From: Phaeosaccion multiseriatum
Taxonomy: Eukaryota; Ochrophyta, other classes
Direction: 5' to 3'
Assembly: GCA_965112735.1 (NCBI GenBank)
Contig: OZ218960.1
Span: 248,001-312,000, forward strand
DNA length: 64,000 bases
A program made the translations under genes and the position numbers. Under the pieces are notes generated by a model. It searched no databases and was not told the DNA's origin. It saw nothing but the letters and a program-made list of their open reading frames with translations. Below, in pieces: positions 45,754 to 57,800 of the stretch; within the stretch, counting starts at the first letter, position 1, and each line of letters opens with the position of its first letter.

Positions 45754-47459
45754 GTCAGGGTAGTACTCTCTTGTTGTAAAATATCCGTGTCTTTCTCTTT
45801 CTCTTTTTGTTGTTTGTGTGTGATAGCTGGAAGCCAGCTCTGGATGTCAATTGGGTCTTCGCCTTCGAGAACAGCCCAGCCAGTTGTGAGTCGTCATTTT
45901 CGCGCTCTTTTGTTGCATTGTGTTTTGCTCCTGCCACCCAGCGGAGCAGGAAGAAAAGCAAAAGAAGAACGTGGCTGGAGGAGAGGAGGAAGGGCTGGTG
46001 ACCACTTCGTAGAGTAGAGTTTCCTTCGCCGCCCCTTGGTAGCACGTCTAAGTGGTACGTTCTCAAGTGTCCCCCTTCATTCTTTTTTCCCTCCCCGATT
46101 CTCTGGCCGCCCTTTCTGTGCCTACCTGATCACACTTCTTCCCCCTGTTGTTCTGGTCCCCCTAATGATTATATACCCTAATACGTCTTTCTTTAGTGCT
46201 AAAACGGGGGTGAAGAAGACGAGTATGAGGACGAGGTGAATGGCGATCCGGGCGAGGAGGGGGGCGGCCGTGGTAGGGGAGGGTTTGGGAAGAAGATTAG
46301 ACCTCCAGCGCAGACTGATCTCATCAAGGAAACACTGCATGCGGCAAAGGGCCCAAAGAAAGCGTGGTGTTCTTGGCAAACCCTTTGCTTCAGGGCCCAG
46401 ACACCAAGCCGCCAGTCTGAAGCGGAAGAGTACGCCAACAAACGTGACGTGTGTCACGTCCCTGTCTGCCCCTCCCACCTCTTCCACAACCGGCCTGCCC
46501 TTCTTCAACAGTAAGCACCCCGCCAATTTCAAGACTGCTATGAGCCACGTCACGGGAGGCTTTTGGACAGGCCGGTACTGGAGATGTAGGGGATGTAGTT
46601 TCTACCTACGGACGACGAAGACTGACGACCCTCCGCTGCTTGCGCCGGAGCTCTGCTCTGGAGGGCACCACCTTCACTTGAGGCTTGTGCTGTCTGCTCT
46701 GTCGAAAAGGGCAAGCGCGGAAGAGCCAGGTGGACACCAGAGTCAACGAGTTTGACTTTCGCTTCTTCTGCGTGAACGCTCTCCGCAAGCTCCCCTCTGG
46801 CGTCTTCCGCTACGACCTCGAGCTGCTTGAGCAAGTGGCCGCCTCGCTTGGCCGCCTGGGACTCCAAGTTCCAAAGGGGATGCACACAGTACTTGTTGTG
46901 GTCGTTCTGCGCCCGTTGTGCTTCAGCATGGCATGCACTACGCGTGGGAGGTGAGGGGAGGCAGGCGAGGTGCAGAGCTTACAGGTCGTATTAGCGACTA
47001 CCACCACCGCTTCATCACCGGCGCAGCTGCCGACCTCGCCGGTGTTCGAGTCTCGTGTCGCCACGGGAAGTGCAGGAGGTGGCGGCGGGCACATCCAGGG
47101 GAGGTGAATTTGTGACAGCTCGCCTTGGGAGACACGGGGGGGCGGCTTTGAGGAACTCAGAAGCTTACGAAAGAGGAATCGGTAAAGCATGCAGTCGGCG
47201 GTGGACACCTCACACAGGGCTCGAAACCCGTTTCGGTGTGTTTATGGTGGGCATGTTTTTGATCCTCACCTCAAAAAGAGGCCAAGCACTCTCTTATTAG
47301 AGGACTTCACAAGGGCCCCGACCAATTCGTCCTCTCTCTACCCTCAATACCATCTTATCTTACATTTATAAATCATCAATAAAGTAACTCCCCATTAAAA
47401 AGAATGAATTCCTCGTTCTCCTGCTCCTCCTGCTCCTCCTGCTCCTCCCCCTGCCCCCC
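45754..47459 (+). other. Unresolved region with possible + strand coding traces
   Basis: Lies between the HSP20-like start and the helicase/AAA 3' end, where the alternating strand order predicts a + strand gene. Two + strand stretches look protein-like: 46215-46515 ([20 protein letters not shown], then GKKIRPPAQTDLIKETLHAA, ending at TAA) and about 46705-46955 (QVDTRVNEFDFRFFCVNALR, then KLPSGVFRYDLELLEQVAAS). They are in different frames; I could not join them with good splice sites or find an ATG. AATAAA at 47378-47383 on the + strand would suit a transcript ending near 47400. I recognise no domain. It could be a divergent gene or a decayed one. Confidence 0.3.
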
Positions 47460-50261
47460 TCAAATATACCCGGCTGCCACATCCACAGCCATTTCCATAT
47501 ACCCGCACACGTACGGCGCCACGTAGCAGGCGATGAACGGCTTGTTGGCCCGGCCACACACATTGCACCTCCACAGGGGCACCCTCACCATGACACTATC
47601 CCGGCTCTCCACGGCCTCTCGTAGAGCCTCCTTCTCCTCGTCCACATGTCCGTAGGCCTCTGCAGCCGCCGCTCGCCACTGCCCCAGCCACTCCAGCGCC
47701 GCCGTGAGGGATAGTCCCAGCTTGGAAACCAACCCCTCGGCGATGGGCGTCAGAAGCGCCGCTGCCTCCTCCTCACTCGATAGGCACAGCCTTCGGACGG
47801 TGGCCTCGTCGTTGAGACCCCGCTCGTCGAGCACGTCCTGCAGACTCGCCATGACCCTTCTGTCCAGACCGGCGAAGAGAGTACCTTCGTCCTTCTCCTC
47901 CTCCTCCTCCTCCTCCTCCTCCTCCTCCTCCTGCACCTCCTGCTGCTGCTTCGTCCTTGCTGCTACTGTTGCCGCGACTGACACAGGCGGGGCTGGAGGT
48001 GCCATCGTCTGTCCCGCTGTGGCGAAGCGAGTGGATGGTGCCGGTGCGTCTGCTGCTCTCTCTGAAGACCTAACAGCGATGCTCTCCTGCACCCTCCTGA
48101 CGGCCTTGTGCAAGTCCTGTGCAAGTACCTTGCCGTCACTCTCGCCCCCCTCTCCATCCCGCCCCTCGGCGGCCATTGTCCTCTCGGCCATGCACTGAAA
48201 TACCCGCTTGGCCAACTCGTCGCAGGTCCTGCCGTTGCCGAAGCGCGGGGCGCGAACCACTTCTTCCATCAAGGAGGACAGTGCACTCTCCGCCTCCTCT
48301 GACAGCTCCAGGCTTCCAAAGTGCCGACTGCGAAGCTTCATCCGCAGTAGGGTGCAGGCGTCCTCCACGCCAAAGTCCTCAAACAGCAGCGTGTTAGGGA
48401 AGCGAGAGGCCAATCCGGCATTCGCCTCCATGAGTCCGTCGATATCCTCCTCGTACCCGGCGAGTATGACCACCATCTTCCCCTTGAAACGCTCGTCGGT
48501 GAGGCTCTCCACAAGCTGGTCCACGACCTCCTGCAGGGGCGTGCGTGTGTGTGCGTGTGTGTGTGTGTGCGTGTGTGTGTGTGGGTGTATGTGGTGGGGA
48601 GAGCAAGCAATGTTCGAGTGGTGAATCCCTCCAGGGCGGTAGCTCGTGTACCCCAGTGCTGTACTAGCCTGCATCATCCCGCTGCTGCTGCCACTCAGGG
48701 TACCCCCTCCGTGCGAGGGGTTGAGTCCATACGCCTCGTCGATGAAGAGAACCTTGCCCAGCGCGCTCTCCATCACCTCCTTGGTCTTTAGCGCTGCCTG
48801 CCCTAGGTAACCTTTTGTACATGGCGAGCAGGGGGGCAGAGGGATGGCAGTGGATGGGTACGGTAGAGGGGCAGAGGGACAGAGGGGAAACCAACCGCGC
48901 ATATCGAACAGAAGAAGGACGAGAGAGGGTGGATGGTAGTGGATGGCGAACAAAGCACGTGAGGACGAAGGACCTAGATATCTATCTCAGCAGCAGGTAG
49001 TGATCGTGGAGCCACAGCAACAGGAATGTGGAGAAGCAGCAGCGAAAGGAACGTTTACAGCCAGGAGAGGCATATGGGTAGAAGGGCGCAGATGATGATG
49101 ATGGTCAGACAGATCACCGCCCACCGCATGCCGCCTCTTACCCGTGATGAGGCTGGAGGGGCTGACTTGCACCACATCGTCGCTGGAGAGCACCCCCAGC
49201 CGCTTGAACATCTTGCCCATTCGACGAGCCACAGTGGTCTTGCCTGAGCCATGAGTCGAAGCAGGAGGGAGGGGGGCAGGAGGAGGAGGAGGAGGAGGAG
49301 GAGGAGGGGAAGGACGAGGAGTGAAGTGCAGCCCGTGATACGAACAGGGTTGAATGACGAGGCTCCTGCGTGTTATGTGCGGGCGTGCACTTTTGTTTTC
49401 GAAGGAACCTTTGCCCTCATCCGTACCTGTACCGGGGGACCCGACAAACTTGAAATTCAAGCTCATCATCTGAAGGAGGGTTGAGGTCAGAGGTCAGAAG
49501 AAGCAGGCCCAGGGGTGGGGGGCAACAGAGGGTACCAGAAAGACTCGGTCAGGCAGGTATAAAGCATAGGAGCAAACTGGCAGGAGGGAGGGAGGGAGGG
49601 AGGGAGGGACAGGAGGGAGGGAGGGAGGGAGGGAGGGAGGGAGGGAGGGAGGGAGGGACAGGAGGGAGGGAGGGAGGGAGGGAGGGAGGGAAGGGAGGGA
49701 GGGAGGGAGGGAGGGAGGGAGGGAGGGAGGGAGGGACAGGAGGGAGGGAGGGAGGGAGGGAGGGAGGGAGGGAGGGAGGGAGGGACAGGAGGGAGGGAGG
49801 GAGGGAGGGAGGGAGGGAGGGAGGGAGGGAGGGAGGGAGGGAGGGAGGGAGGGAGGGAGGGAGGGAGGGAGGGAGGGAGGGAGGGAGGGAGGGAGGGAGG
49901 GAGGGAGGGAGGGAGGGAGGGAGGGAGGGAGGGAGGGAGGGAGGGAGGGAGAGAGGGAGGGAGGGAGGGAGAGAGGGAGAGAGAGAGAGGGAGGAGAGGG
50001 GAGAGAACGAAGGAGGAAGCCGATACGCACCTCCAGGGGGTTGATGCCGCGCCTCTCTGCGAACTTGAAGGTGCTCTGAAGCTCCGTGAGTGTCTTGATG
50101 ACGGCCGCACAGCCGATCAGCCCTTCGAACAGCTCTGTCTGGAGCCCGCTGCCCCCCCCCGTCTCGTCGCCCCACTCAGGGTCGAAGTCGATGGGAAGCA
50201 GTTCCGCATCGAGTCGCTCGCTGCCGGAGGTGGTGCGGCGCAGTTCCTATTCGCACGTCGC

Positions 50262-50303
<42 letters not shown>

Positions 50304-53221
50304 AGGTTAGGGCAGGAAGGAAGGACGATCGACCGTTGCAGAGCGGCAGGGCAGGACTGACTCTCTCTCTCTCTCTCTCACTCACCTTCCTCCTCATGGC
50401 CTCACTCAAGAGATTGTCCACCTCCCCGCCGTTCCCAAAGTGCTTGGAGGTGTCCCTGCGCTTTGCCAACACGGCTGCCGCAGCGAGACGAGCATCCAGT
50501 GAGGCGGTCAGCCCCTTCTTGGCCTGGGAAGGCGGGAGGGGAGGGGGAGGGAGGATAGGCAGGAGGGGAGCAGGAGGGAGGCAGAGCGACGTGAGTCATG
50601 ATATGCTGGTGCAGAGTGGCCGTCTCGATGGGAAAGCGACCCTTTCGCGACCTTTCTACCGCAGTGGGAGGGCAAAGTGGTGAGCAAGCCAGAAGAAGAG
50701 AGAAGGGTCCGGACTTACCATCTTGGCGGCCAGGATCCTGAGCAGCTGCTCGTCGGTGAAATTATCAAACACAAAGGCGTCGTTCAGGCCAAAGCGCCGG
50801 GCTGGGGAGGAGAGGGAGAGGGAGGGGAGGGGAGGGGAGGGGAGGGGAGGGGAGGGGAGGGGAGGGGAGGGGAGGGGAGGGGAGGGGAGGGGAGGGGAGA
50901 GGAGGGGTCAGTTGGCACAGAGACAGAGATAGAGCCAATGTAGCCCAAATTAAAGCGTGAGTTAGGCATTGAGACGTAGGGCCTGGCACCTAATGGCGAG
51001 TCCACTCATGAGTCCACTCATGCAATACCCCTTGCTGCAAGTCGCCTCTCGTCCTGTCCGCAAGAACGCCGTCACCTACCGAGGCCTGGGTTTGAGTTGC
51101 GAAGCATCTCGTCCATCTCCTCCCTGTACCCGAGCATGCACACGGCACGGTCCTCTCCAGGAACGTTCTGCACTTGCTCCACGATGGTGTCCAGCACGCC
51201 CTTGCGGTACACATCTCCAGTCTTCGAGTACAGCCCGTAGGCCTCGTCTGAAGGGGAGGGGGGGAGGCAAACAGAACCACGCACGCACGCACGCACGCAC
51301 TGTCAGAGCACGTCCAGCAAATGGACGAGAGGAGGAGCAAGCAAGCAATACGAAGGCGCTCAGGCCACCCTCCTTCCACAAGGGGGAGAAAGTAAGGGCC
51401 GACGACGAACGAAGGGATTGAGATGAGACGGCCTCTCTGTCTGTCTGTTTGGCAAAGCAACGCAACGCAATGCAACGCAACGCAACGCAAAGTAATGTAA
51501 CACAAAGTAATGTAACGACGCACCGATGACGAGGACGCACCCCTCCGCCTGTTTGAGGATGGAGCGCGTGGTCGTTTCGGAGGCGCCCATTACGTCCCCC
51601 ACGAAGTCGCTCGCCATCTTCATCACCAACTCTCCCTTGCTGAGGAGCCCAAGCTCGCACAGCACCTCCCCGTACAACTTCGCGAAGGTGGTCTTGCCTG
51701 TGCCTGACAAGGTCAGGGTCAGGGACAGAGACAGACACCGTGACAGCATCGTCCGTGGGTGCATTGTTGGGAGTGTTTGTGTGTGTATTGAGTGTTGTGC
51801 GAGGCGGCCGTACGAGAGGGGCAAAAGGCAGCGCCGAGCGATGCGTGAGAGTGCAGTGGTGGAGAAGGGTAGGAGGGAAGGAGGGCGCGGGAGGCCTTCC
51901 TTGTGGGTAAGGTCTTGCCACGCGGAGCAAGCTCATCCATCTACCCACCATCCATCTACCCACCCTCCTTTCCCCTCACCCACCCGACTCCGTCCATCCT
52001 GCCGTTCCAAGTTCCAAAGTCATTTGGCGATTGGCGACTGGGCATAATTCACCCATCCATTATTGACATACTACACCCACCCCCTTCCTGCCTTTCCACG
52101 TACCCGGATTGCCGAGCATCAAGCGATTGAGCGACACCTGCCTCAGGGGTTTCTGCTCCAGCTCCAGCGCCAAGTTGGTCTTGACAAGCTCCGCGATGCC
52201 CTGCATGGCTTGCTTCACCCCGGCCAGTCCCTCCAGGCTCTGCAGCTTTCGCCAGGCGGGTATGGCATTGAGGTCATCGACCTTGGGCTGCCCCAGGAGG
52301 TCCTCCTTGGTGAGCTCGAACTTGTTGGCGGAGGGGTGTCGAACGAGTCGGTCTGTCTGACGCTGCTGGATGTGGTCGAAGAGGACCCGCACTGCCCGAG
52401 CGTTGCCAAAGCCTCTGGTGCCTGGTGTCGGGAGGCAGAGGAAGAGGTGAGGAGCATGGAGGTCGGTCGTGGTATGGAAGGTGGTGTGGGAGGAGAGAAG
52501 AAAGATTTGATAGAGGCCGTTGCTCATAACACACAGAGCAAGTGGAGAGGGCTGTCCGTCCCTGCCCCGCGCCGCTGTGCGTGACAACAAACAAAGTCGT
52601 GCAGCATCGTTCACCCCTTCCGTGGTGCGTGGTGTGGTGTTTGCCCCCCCCACCGTTTGACTCTTCTCACCCACCTCTGAGCCTTCCCAAGCGTGCGATG
52701 GCGACCTCTGCCCACTTGGGGTCTTCATCGGCGAAGAAGAAGCTGCTCTCCGCCTGCCATCATCACGCACGCACACACGACCCCACTCAGTGAGAGCCAG
52801 GTACATTCATCAAGAGCCAGTGAGAGCACGTGAGAGCAAGTGAGAGCCAGTGAAAGCCGGTGCAGCCAAAGCCAAGCCAAGTGAGGAGGAAGCAATAGTG
52901 GTAGTGTGGCAAGGGAAAAGTAGGTACGCACGCACATCACATCGTACCTGCTTCTTGCTCATGAGGCCGCGTAGGATGCCGAGCAGGATGTCGTCCGAAT
53001 AGTCAGCAAAGACGAGGGTCTGCGGGAAGCGGGAGGGTAGCCCCTCGTTGAACTCGAACAGCTTCTCCATGTCCTTGTGATAGCCGGCCAGCGCCACTAC
53101 CAGCGAGTCGCGCTTGTTCTCCACCTCGCCCAGCAGGAAGTTCAGCACCTGATCAAGTGAAGGTTCCATTGGCTGATTGAAGACAAGCATCTTTCATGGG
53201 CGGGCCGCACTGGAGGAGGAG

Positions 53222-53265
<44 letters not shown>

Positions 53266-54759
53266 GCTTCCCTCCCCCCATTCCAGAGCTCTTGTCCGGC
53301 GTGAGCTGGTACGCCTCGTCGATGAACAGGAGCCCTCCTTCCTCCAACTCTTCCAACTTCTTCTTGAGGAGCCCCACTCCCCCATCCACAAGGTCGGCGC
53401 CTGTCGTCTCCACCACCTTGGGCTGGGGCAGGGGAAGGGCGGGCTTGCTCTTGGACGGCGCGGGGGTTGCAGCTGCGGCAGAAGCGTGCGGGGCGGTGCT
53501 CGACGGGTATCCTCCTTGTTGGTAGCCGAAGGATGCCCCGGTTCCCATGGCAGACTGCAGCTGCGCGTTCACCATCGCCTCTGCTTTCTTCCGCTTGTCC
53601 TCGGCCTCCTTGGCCTTTTCTTCCGCCTCTTTTTGCTCCTTTGTCTGCTGCCTCTTGCGGGCCTCGTCAAATACACCAAGCTCGCCGAGCAGCCGGGCAT
53701 AGAGCCGGGCCACAGTGGTCTTTCCTGGAGAAGTCAATGCGGCGGTGAGGGAGGGACGAAGTGTGTCTCGCTGAGAAAACAACAGCATGCACGGGAGTGA
53801 AACGGCAAGGCGGAAGGGGAAGGCCTGCAGCGGGCAGGCAGGGCAGGCAGGGCAGGCAGGGCAGGCAGGGCAGGCACAAAGGCACCAAGCACACCCCACG
53901 ACCGTTTCGGTCCTTGGGTCTTCCTGCCCATGTGCTTGCCTGTCCCGGGGTTGCCCTCCAGACGGACGTTGTAGGACCGCTCGCTGAGCTTCATGCCTCG
54001 CGCTTTGTCGAGCACCACTCCTTGGGCGATGTTGAGGAATCGCGCCTTGATGCTGAGGGGCAGTTGGTGATACGGCGACAGTTGAAAACATGGTGAGTAA
54101 AGCGCGCCTACCCCCTTCCCTCCCTCTCCCTCTCCCTCTCCCTCCTTACCTGTCCATGCCCGACATGGCAAGAAGCTTGTCCATAGCAGGGCTCTCCACC
54201 CCCTCGGCCGTCTGGAGGCGACTCCGCTGCGCGTCAAGGAGGCTGCTCTCCGGCCCCTCCCCGTCGCCGCCGCCGCCGCCGCCGTCGCCACCTCCACCTC
54301 GACCACCACTTCCAGAACGAGGCCCGCTTGCTACCCCCCCCCTCCCCTCGTCTCCACCTTCTCCTTGGGCGACAAGTGCCTCCCCCAGGCTGCTGCCGAA
54401 TCGCTTAAAGACATCCTCGGCCTCTGTCTTCCACATCATCACCTCCCCGTCGAGCTCCTGCCCTCTGCCCCCGAGTAGCGAGGCAAGCGCAAAGGCGGCG
54501 GCCTGTAGTTGAACGGGAAGGACCAAACAACCACCACACAGACACATACACACATACACACACACACAAAAACACACGCACGCACACACATACACACACA
54601 AGGGATTCGGTACGTTACGCACGGGCGAATAGCATGGATGGGATGGGCCTGCTCCTCGCCTTCGCCTCCACGACCACACGCATGGAACCAATTAAGTAAT
54701 ATATTGCGAATAGCATGGATGGGCCTGCTCCTCGCCTTCGCCTCCACGACCACACGCAT

Positions 54760-54830
<71 letters not shown>

Positions 54831-57800
54831 CAATTCTATTAATGTAAAATGCATAACAGAAATAGAATCAATGTGGTGGGCATATACCACAACCCACCTG
54901 CTCGTGCTGGCCAGCGCTGGTGAGGAGGGAGCAGTACGTCCAGTCCCTCAGCTCACGGGCACCGCGGGACTGAACCGGCGAGAGAGAGGGAGGGGAGAGA
55001 GGGAAGAGCGGGCCCAGACAGAAGGAGGGAGTGGGGAGCCAACCCAGAGAGTGATCCGACCCGATAAGCACGTCAGCGTGGAGAGAGGAAGAAGAGGGGC
55101 CCGGGAACCTTGACCGACGCCAGTTTCAGAAAACCCGAGCCGCACAACAGATCAGCACCCGCCCCTTCCCCTCCTCTTCGCTACTACTAGCTAGCTTACC
55201 CAGCCACGCATCAACTCTTTACTGTAAAAGGCCGTTGCTGCGCTCCGCTCACCTTGAGTCTCTTCGGACGGTTCCCCCCCCCCCCACCGAAGTCATCGGC
55301 TGACGTAAGGCGAGAGAGGAGCGCCTTAGCCTCCGCCCCTCCCCCTCCCCCGCCCATGACCAACGACTCCGTGAGACAAGTTGCGTAGAGAAGGACCGCT
55401 GCCTCTTCCCTCCCCTTCTCCTCTCCTCCTCCTCGTCCTCCGCCTCCTGCTCCCTTCGATGGCGGAGCATCCCCCGCGCCTTCACCTTCCTCCTTCTTGC
55501 CGCCGCCGGATACGGAGTAAGTCATTGAGGCGTCTCTCTTGCGTGCATAGGCGTCGAGAAGCTTGTGGGCGTTGATCCACTCCCCCTTGGGCAGAAGTGT
55601 AACGGCACTCACAAGGGCCATGTCGAGCCCCGCCCACACCGCGCTGCCTCCTCCTCCTCCTCCTCCTCCTCCTCCTCCTGCCTTGGCCTTGGAAGATGAA
55701 GAGGACTTGTTGCCTTTGCCTCTTGCCTCCGGCTGCGAAGAGGGGAGGAGCGGCAAGTGATATGCCTCAGCGTCTGCCTGCTGCCCTTACGCCTCTATCT
55801 ACCCATAAGCCTATCCCTGCCCGCCTCTATCCTGTCTGCCTGTCCACACACCATCCCATGTGTTCTCGTTCCGTCCATATAGGCCTCCCTCTCCTCCCCT
55901 CCCCTCCCGCGGCCCCTGCTGCCCCTGCGGCCCCTGCTGCCCCCCACTCACCTCCGGGAACCAAGAGGCCGCTCCCTCCCCCACCGCCTCACAGAGCACC
56001 TCGGCAAGGGCTTTTCTCTGCTCGAGAGGCACCGCCGCCAGAGTGCTCTCCACCCGTCCGACGTCCGCCGCCGTCACAGCCGCAGACAGGTTGGTGAGAA
56101 GAGACACGAGCACATCATCTTGGAAGGAGGCGGCGTAGGCTTTGCCTTTAAGGGAAGGACATTTCGAGCCTCCCCCTCCCACTCCTTTGCCTCCTTTGGC
56201 TCCTCCTCCTCCTCCTCCTTCTCCTCCTCCTCCTCCTTTGCCTCGAGTACCGCCGTTGCGGTTGGTTTCCTTCGCCTTCTTTCCTTCTGCCGAAGGGCAA
56301 TGGAGGGGTGAAGCAAACGCGTTGAGTACAGAACGGGGAGTGAGGAGTGGATGTACAGCAGGGAGGGAAGCCAGTGGTGATAGTGATACAGTACAGTAGC
56401 GCTATGAACGAGCGAGCTGCCCTAACAACTGACAGCGACCAGAGATTCCACAGCTTCGAAGTACTGTGGGTAGCTATGAGCTGCACGCGTCTCATCTCCA
56501 AATCACCTGGTTGCTTCGTGAGAGCCAATGGCTGGGCTTCTGTCTTTCTCTTCGGTCCTGCCTGCTGCTCCTCTTCCCCCTGCTGCTGCTGCTGCTGTAT
56601 CACCAACTGCTGCTGCTGGCTCTCCGAATCCAAGGCACCATGTGCGGCAACTCCGAGCTCAACCTCGTGCTGCATCCTCTCCTGGGCCTGCTTAGCAAGC
56701 TCCCGACTCTGCTCCAGGGCAGCCTCTCTGATGGTGGAGGACGGAGTGTTTAGGGTGTTTGGGTGGGCATGCAGCGTGTCAGCCACAGAGCCACGGCAGA
56801 GGGTGGCTTCTGCTTTCTGGGTCACTGCCAGTCAAGCCGGTTCGAAGTTTCAGCTCAGAGAGACCGGTACCAGCCATTGGTTGAGCTGCAAGAAGTTGAC
56901 ACTGAAACGCAACCATACCTGGCCCTCTCCAGGCGCTCTTGCTGCATCGCGTCGGCCTCTTCCTGCGCTGCGCTCGCCTTCGCCCTGCCCAGGGAGAGCA
57001 AGGAGAGGGATTAAAGTGTCAAAGAAGGACGTGAAGGAGAGAGAGGAGAGGGAGTAAAGTAACAAGGAGGGAACTCCTTCCCCTCTCTCTGTCTGGCTTC
57101 TACTCCCCTCTCCCCTCTCCCCTCTCACCTCCTCTCCTCCTCGTCGATCTCTGCCTGTCGGATGTCCCTCTCCATCATGAGCATGTCGTTGGCATGCTTG
57201 AGCTCCTTGAGTTGGAAAGCGGCCTTCGCTCGGGCCTCGGTCAGCCTCGCCGCCAGCTCCGTCTGCGCAGACCAGCCCAATCATACAGGCCATCAAGCAA
57301 TGAGAGGTGTCCGTCAGGACCATGCGGTAATAGGTGTCAGGCAACGCGGTTCAGTCAAGCTATGGGAGCGGGTCGTACGAGGACGAAGGACTTCCCTCCC
57401 TTGCCCGTCCTCTTCCCTTCCCCTTCCCTCTCTCTCTCGAAACAGCCGCCGCATGCCCAGCCTGACTGATGAAGAGGGCTCAAAGCATCACAGGCAACAG
57501 CGAAAGAGAGAGAGAAAGGTGCCCCACTTCAGCCCGTACCTTCTCTCTCTGAAGACGGGCAGCCTCGGCCGCTGCGGCTCGCTCCCTTGCTATGCATATC
57601 ACGCACTTGTCGGGCTCCGGCTCGTGGCAAGGCCGCTTGTAACTGTGGGATTGGTGTGATTAGTTTGTTGCATGTTGATGTCTTATCGGTTTGTTGCATG
57701 TTGGTGTCAAAGTGTTGATAGTGACGAATGTTAAGTGCTGCTTTCACTCAGTAAGTGAGCCAAATTGTAATAAGAGGGAGCGGCACAAAGTACACACACA

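Noticed and set aside
46122-46885. Minus-strand open frames in the unresolved region
   Set aside because: Mixed composition with no conserved pattern; the + strand readings look more protein-like and suit the gene order and the poly(A) signal.
49487-50175. Repetitive open frames over the GGGA array
   Set aside because: A tetranucleotide repeat is open in every frame, and the region is spliced out as an intron in the helicase/AAA gene.
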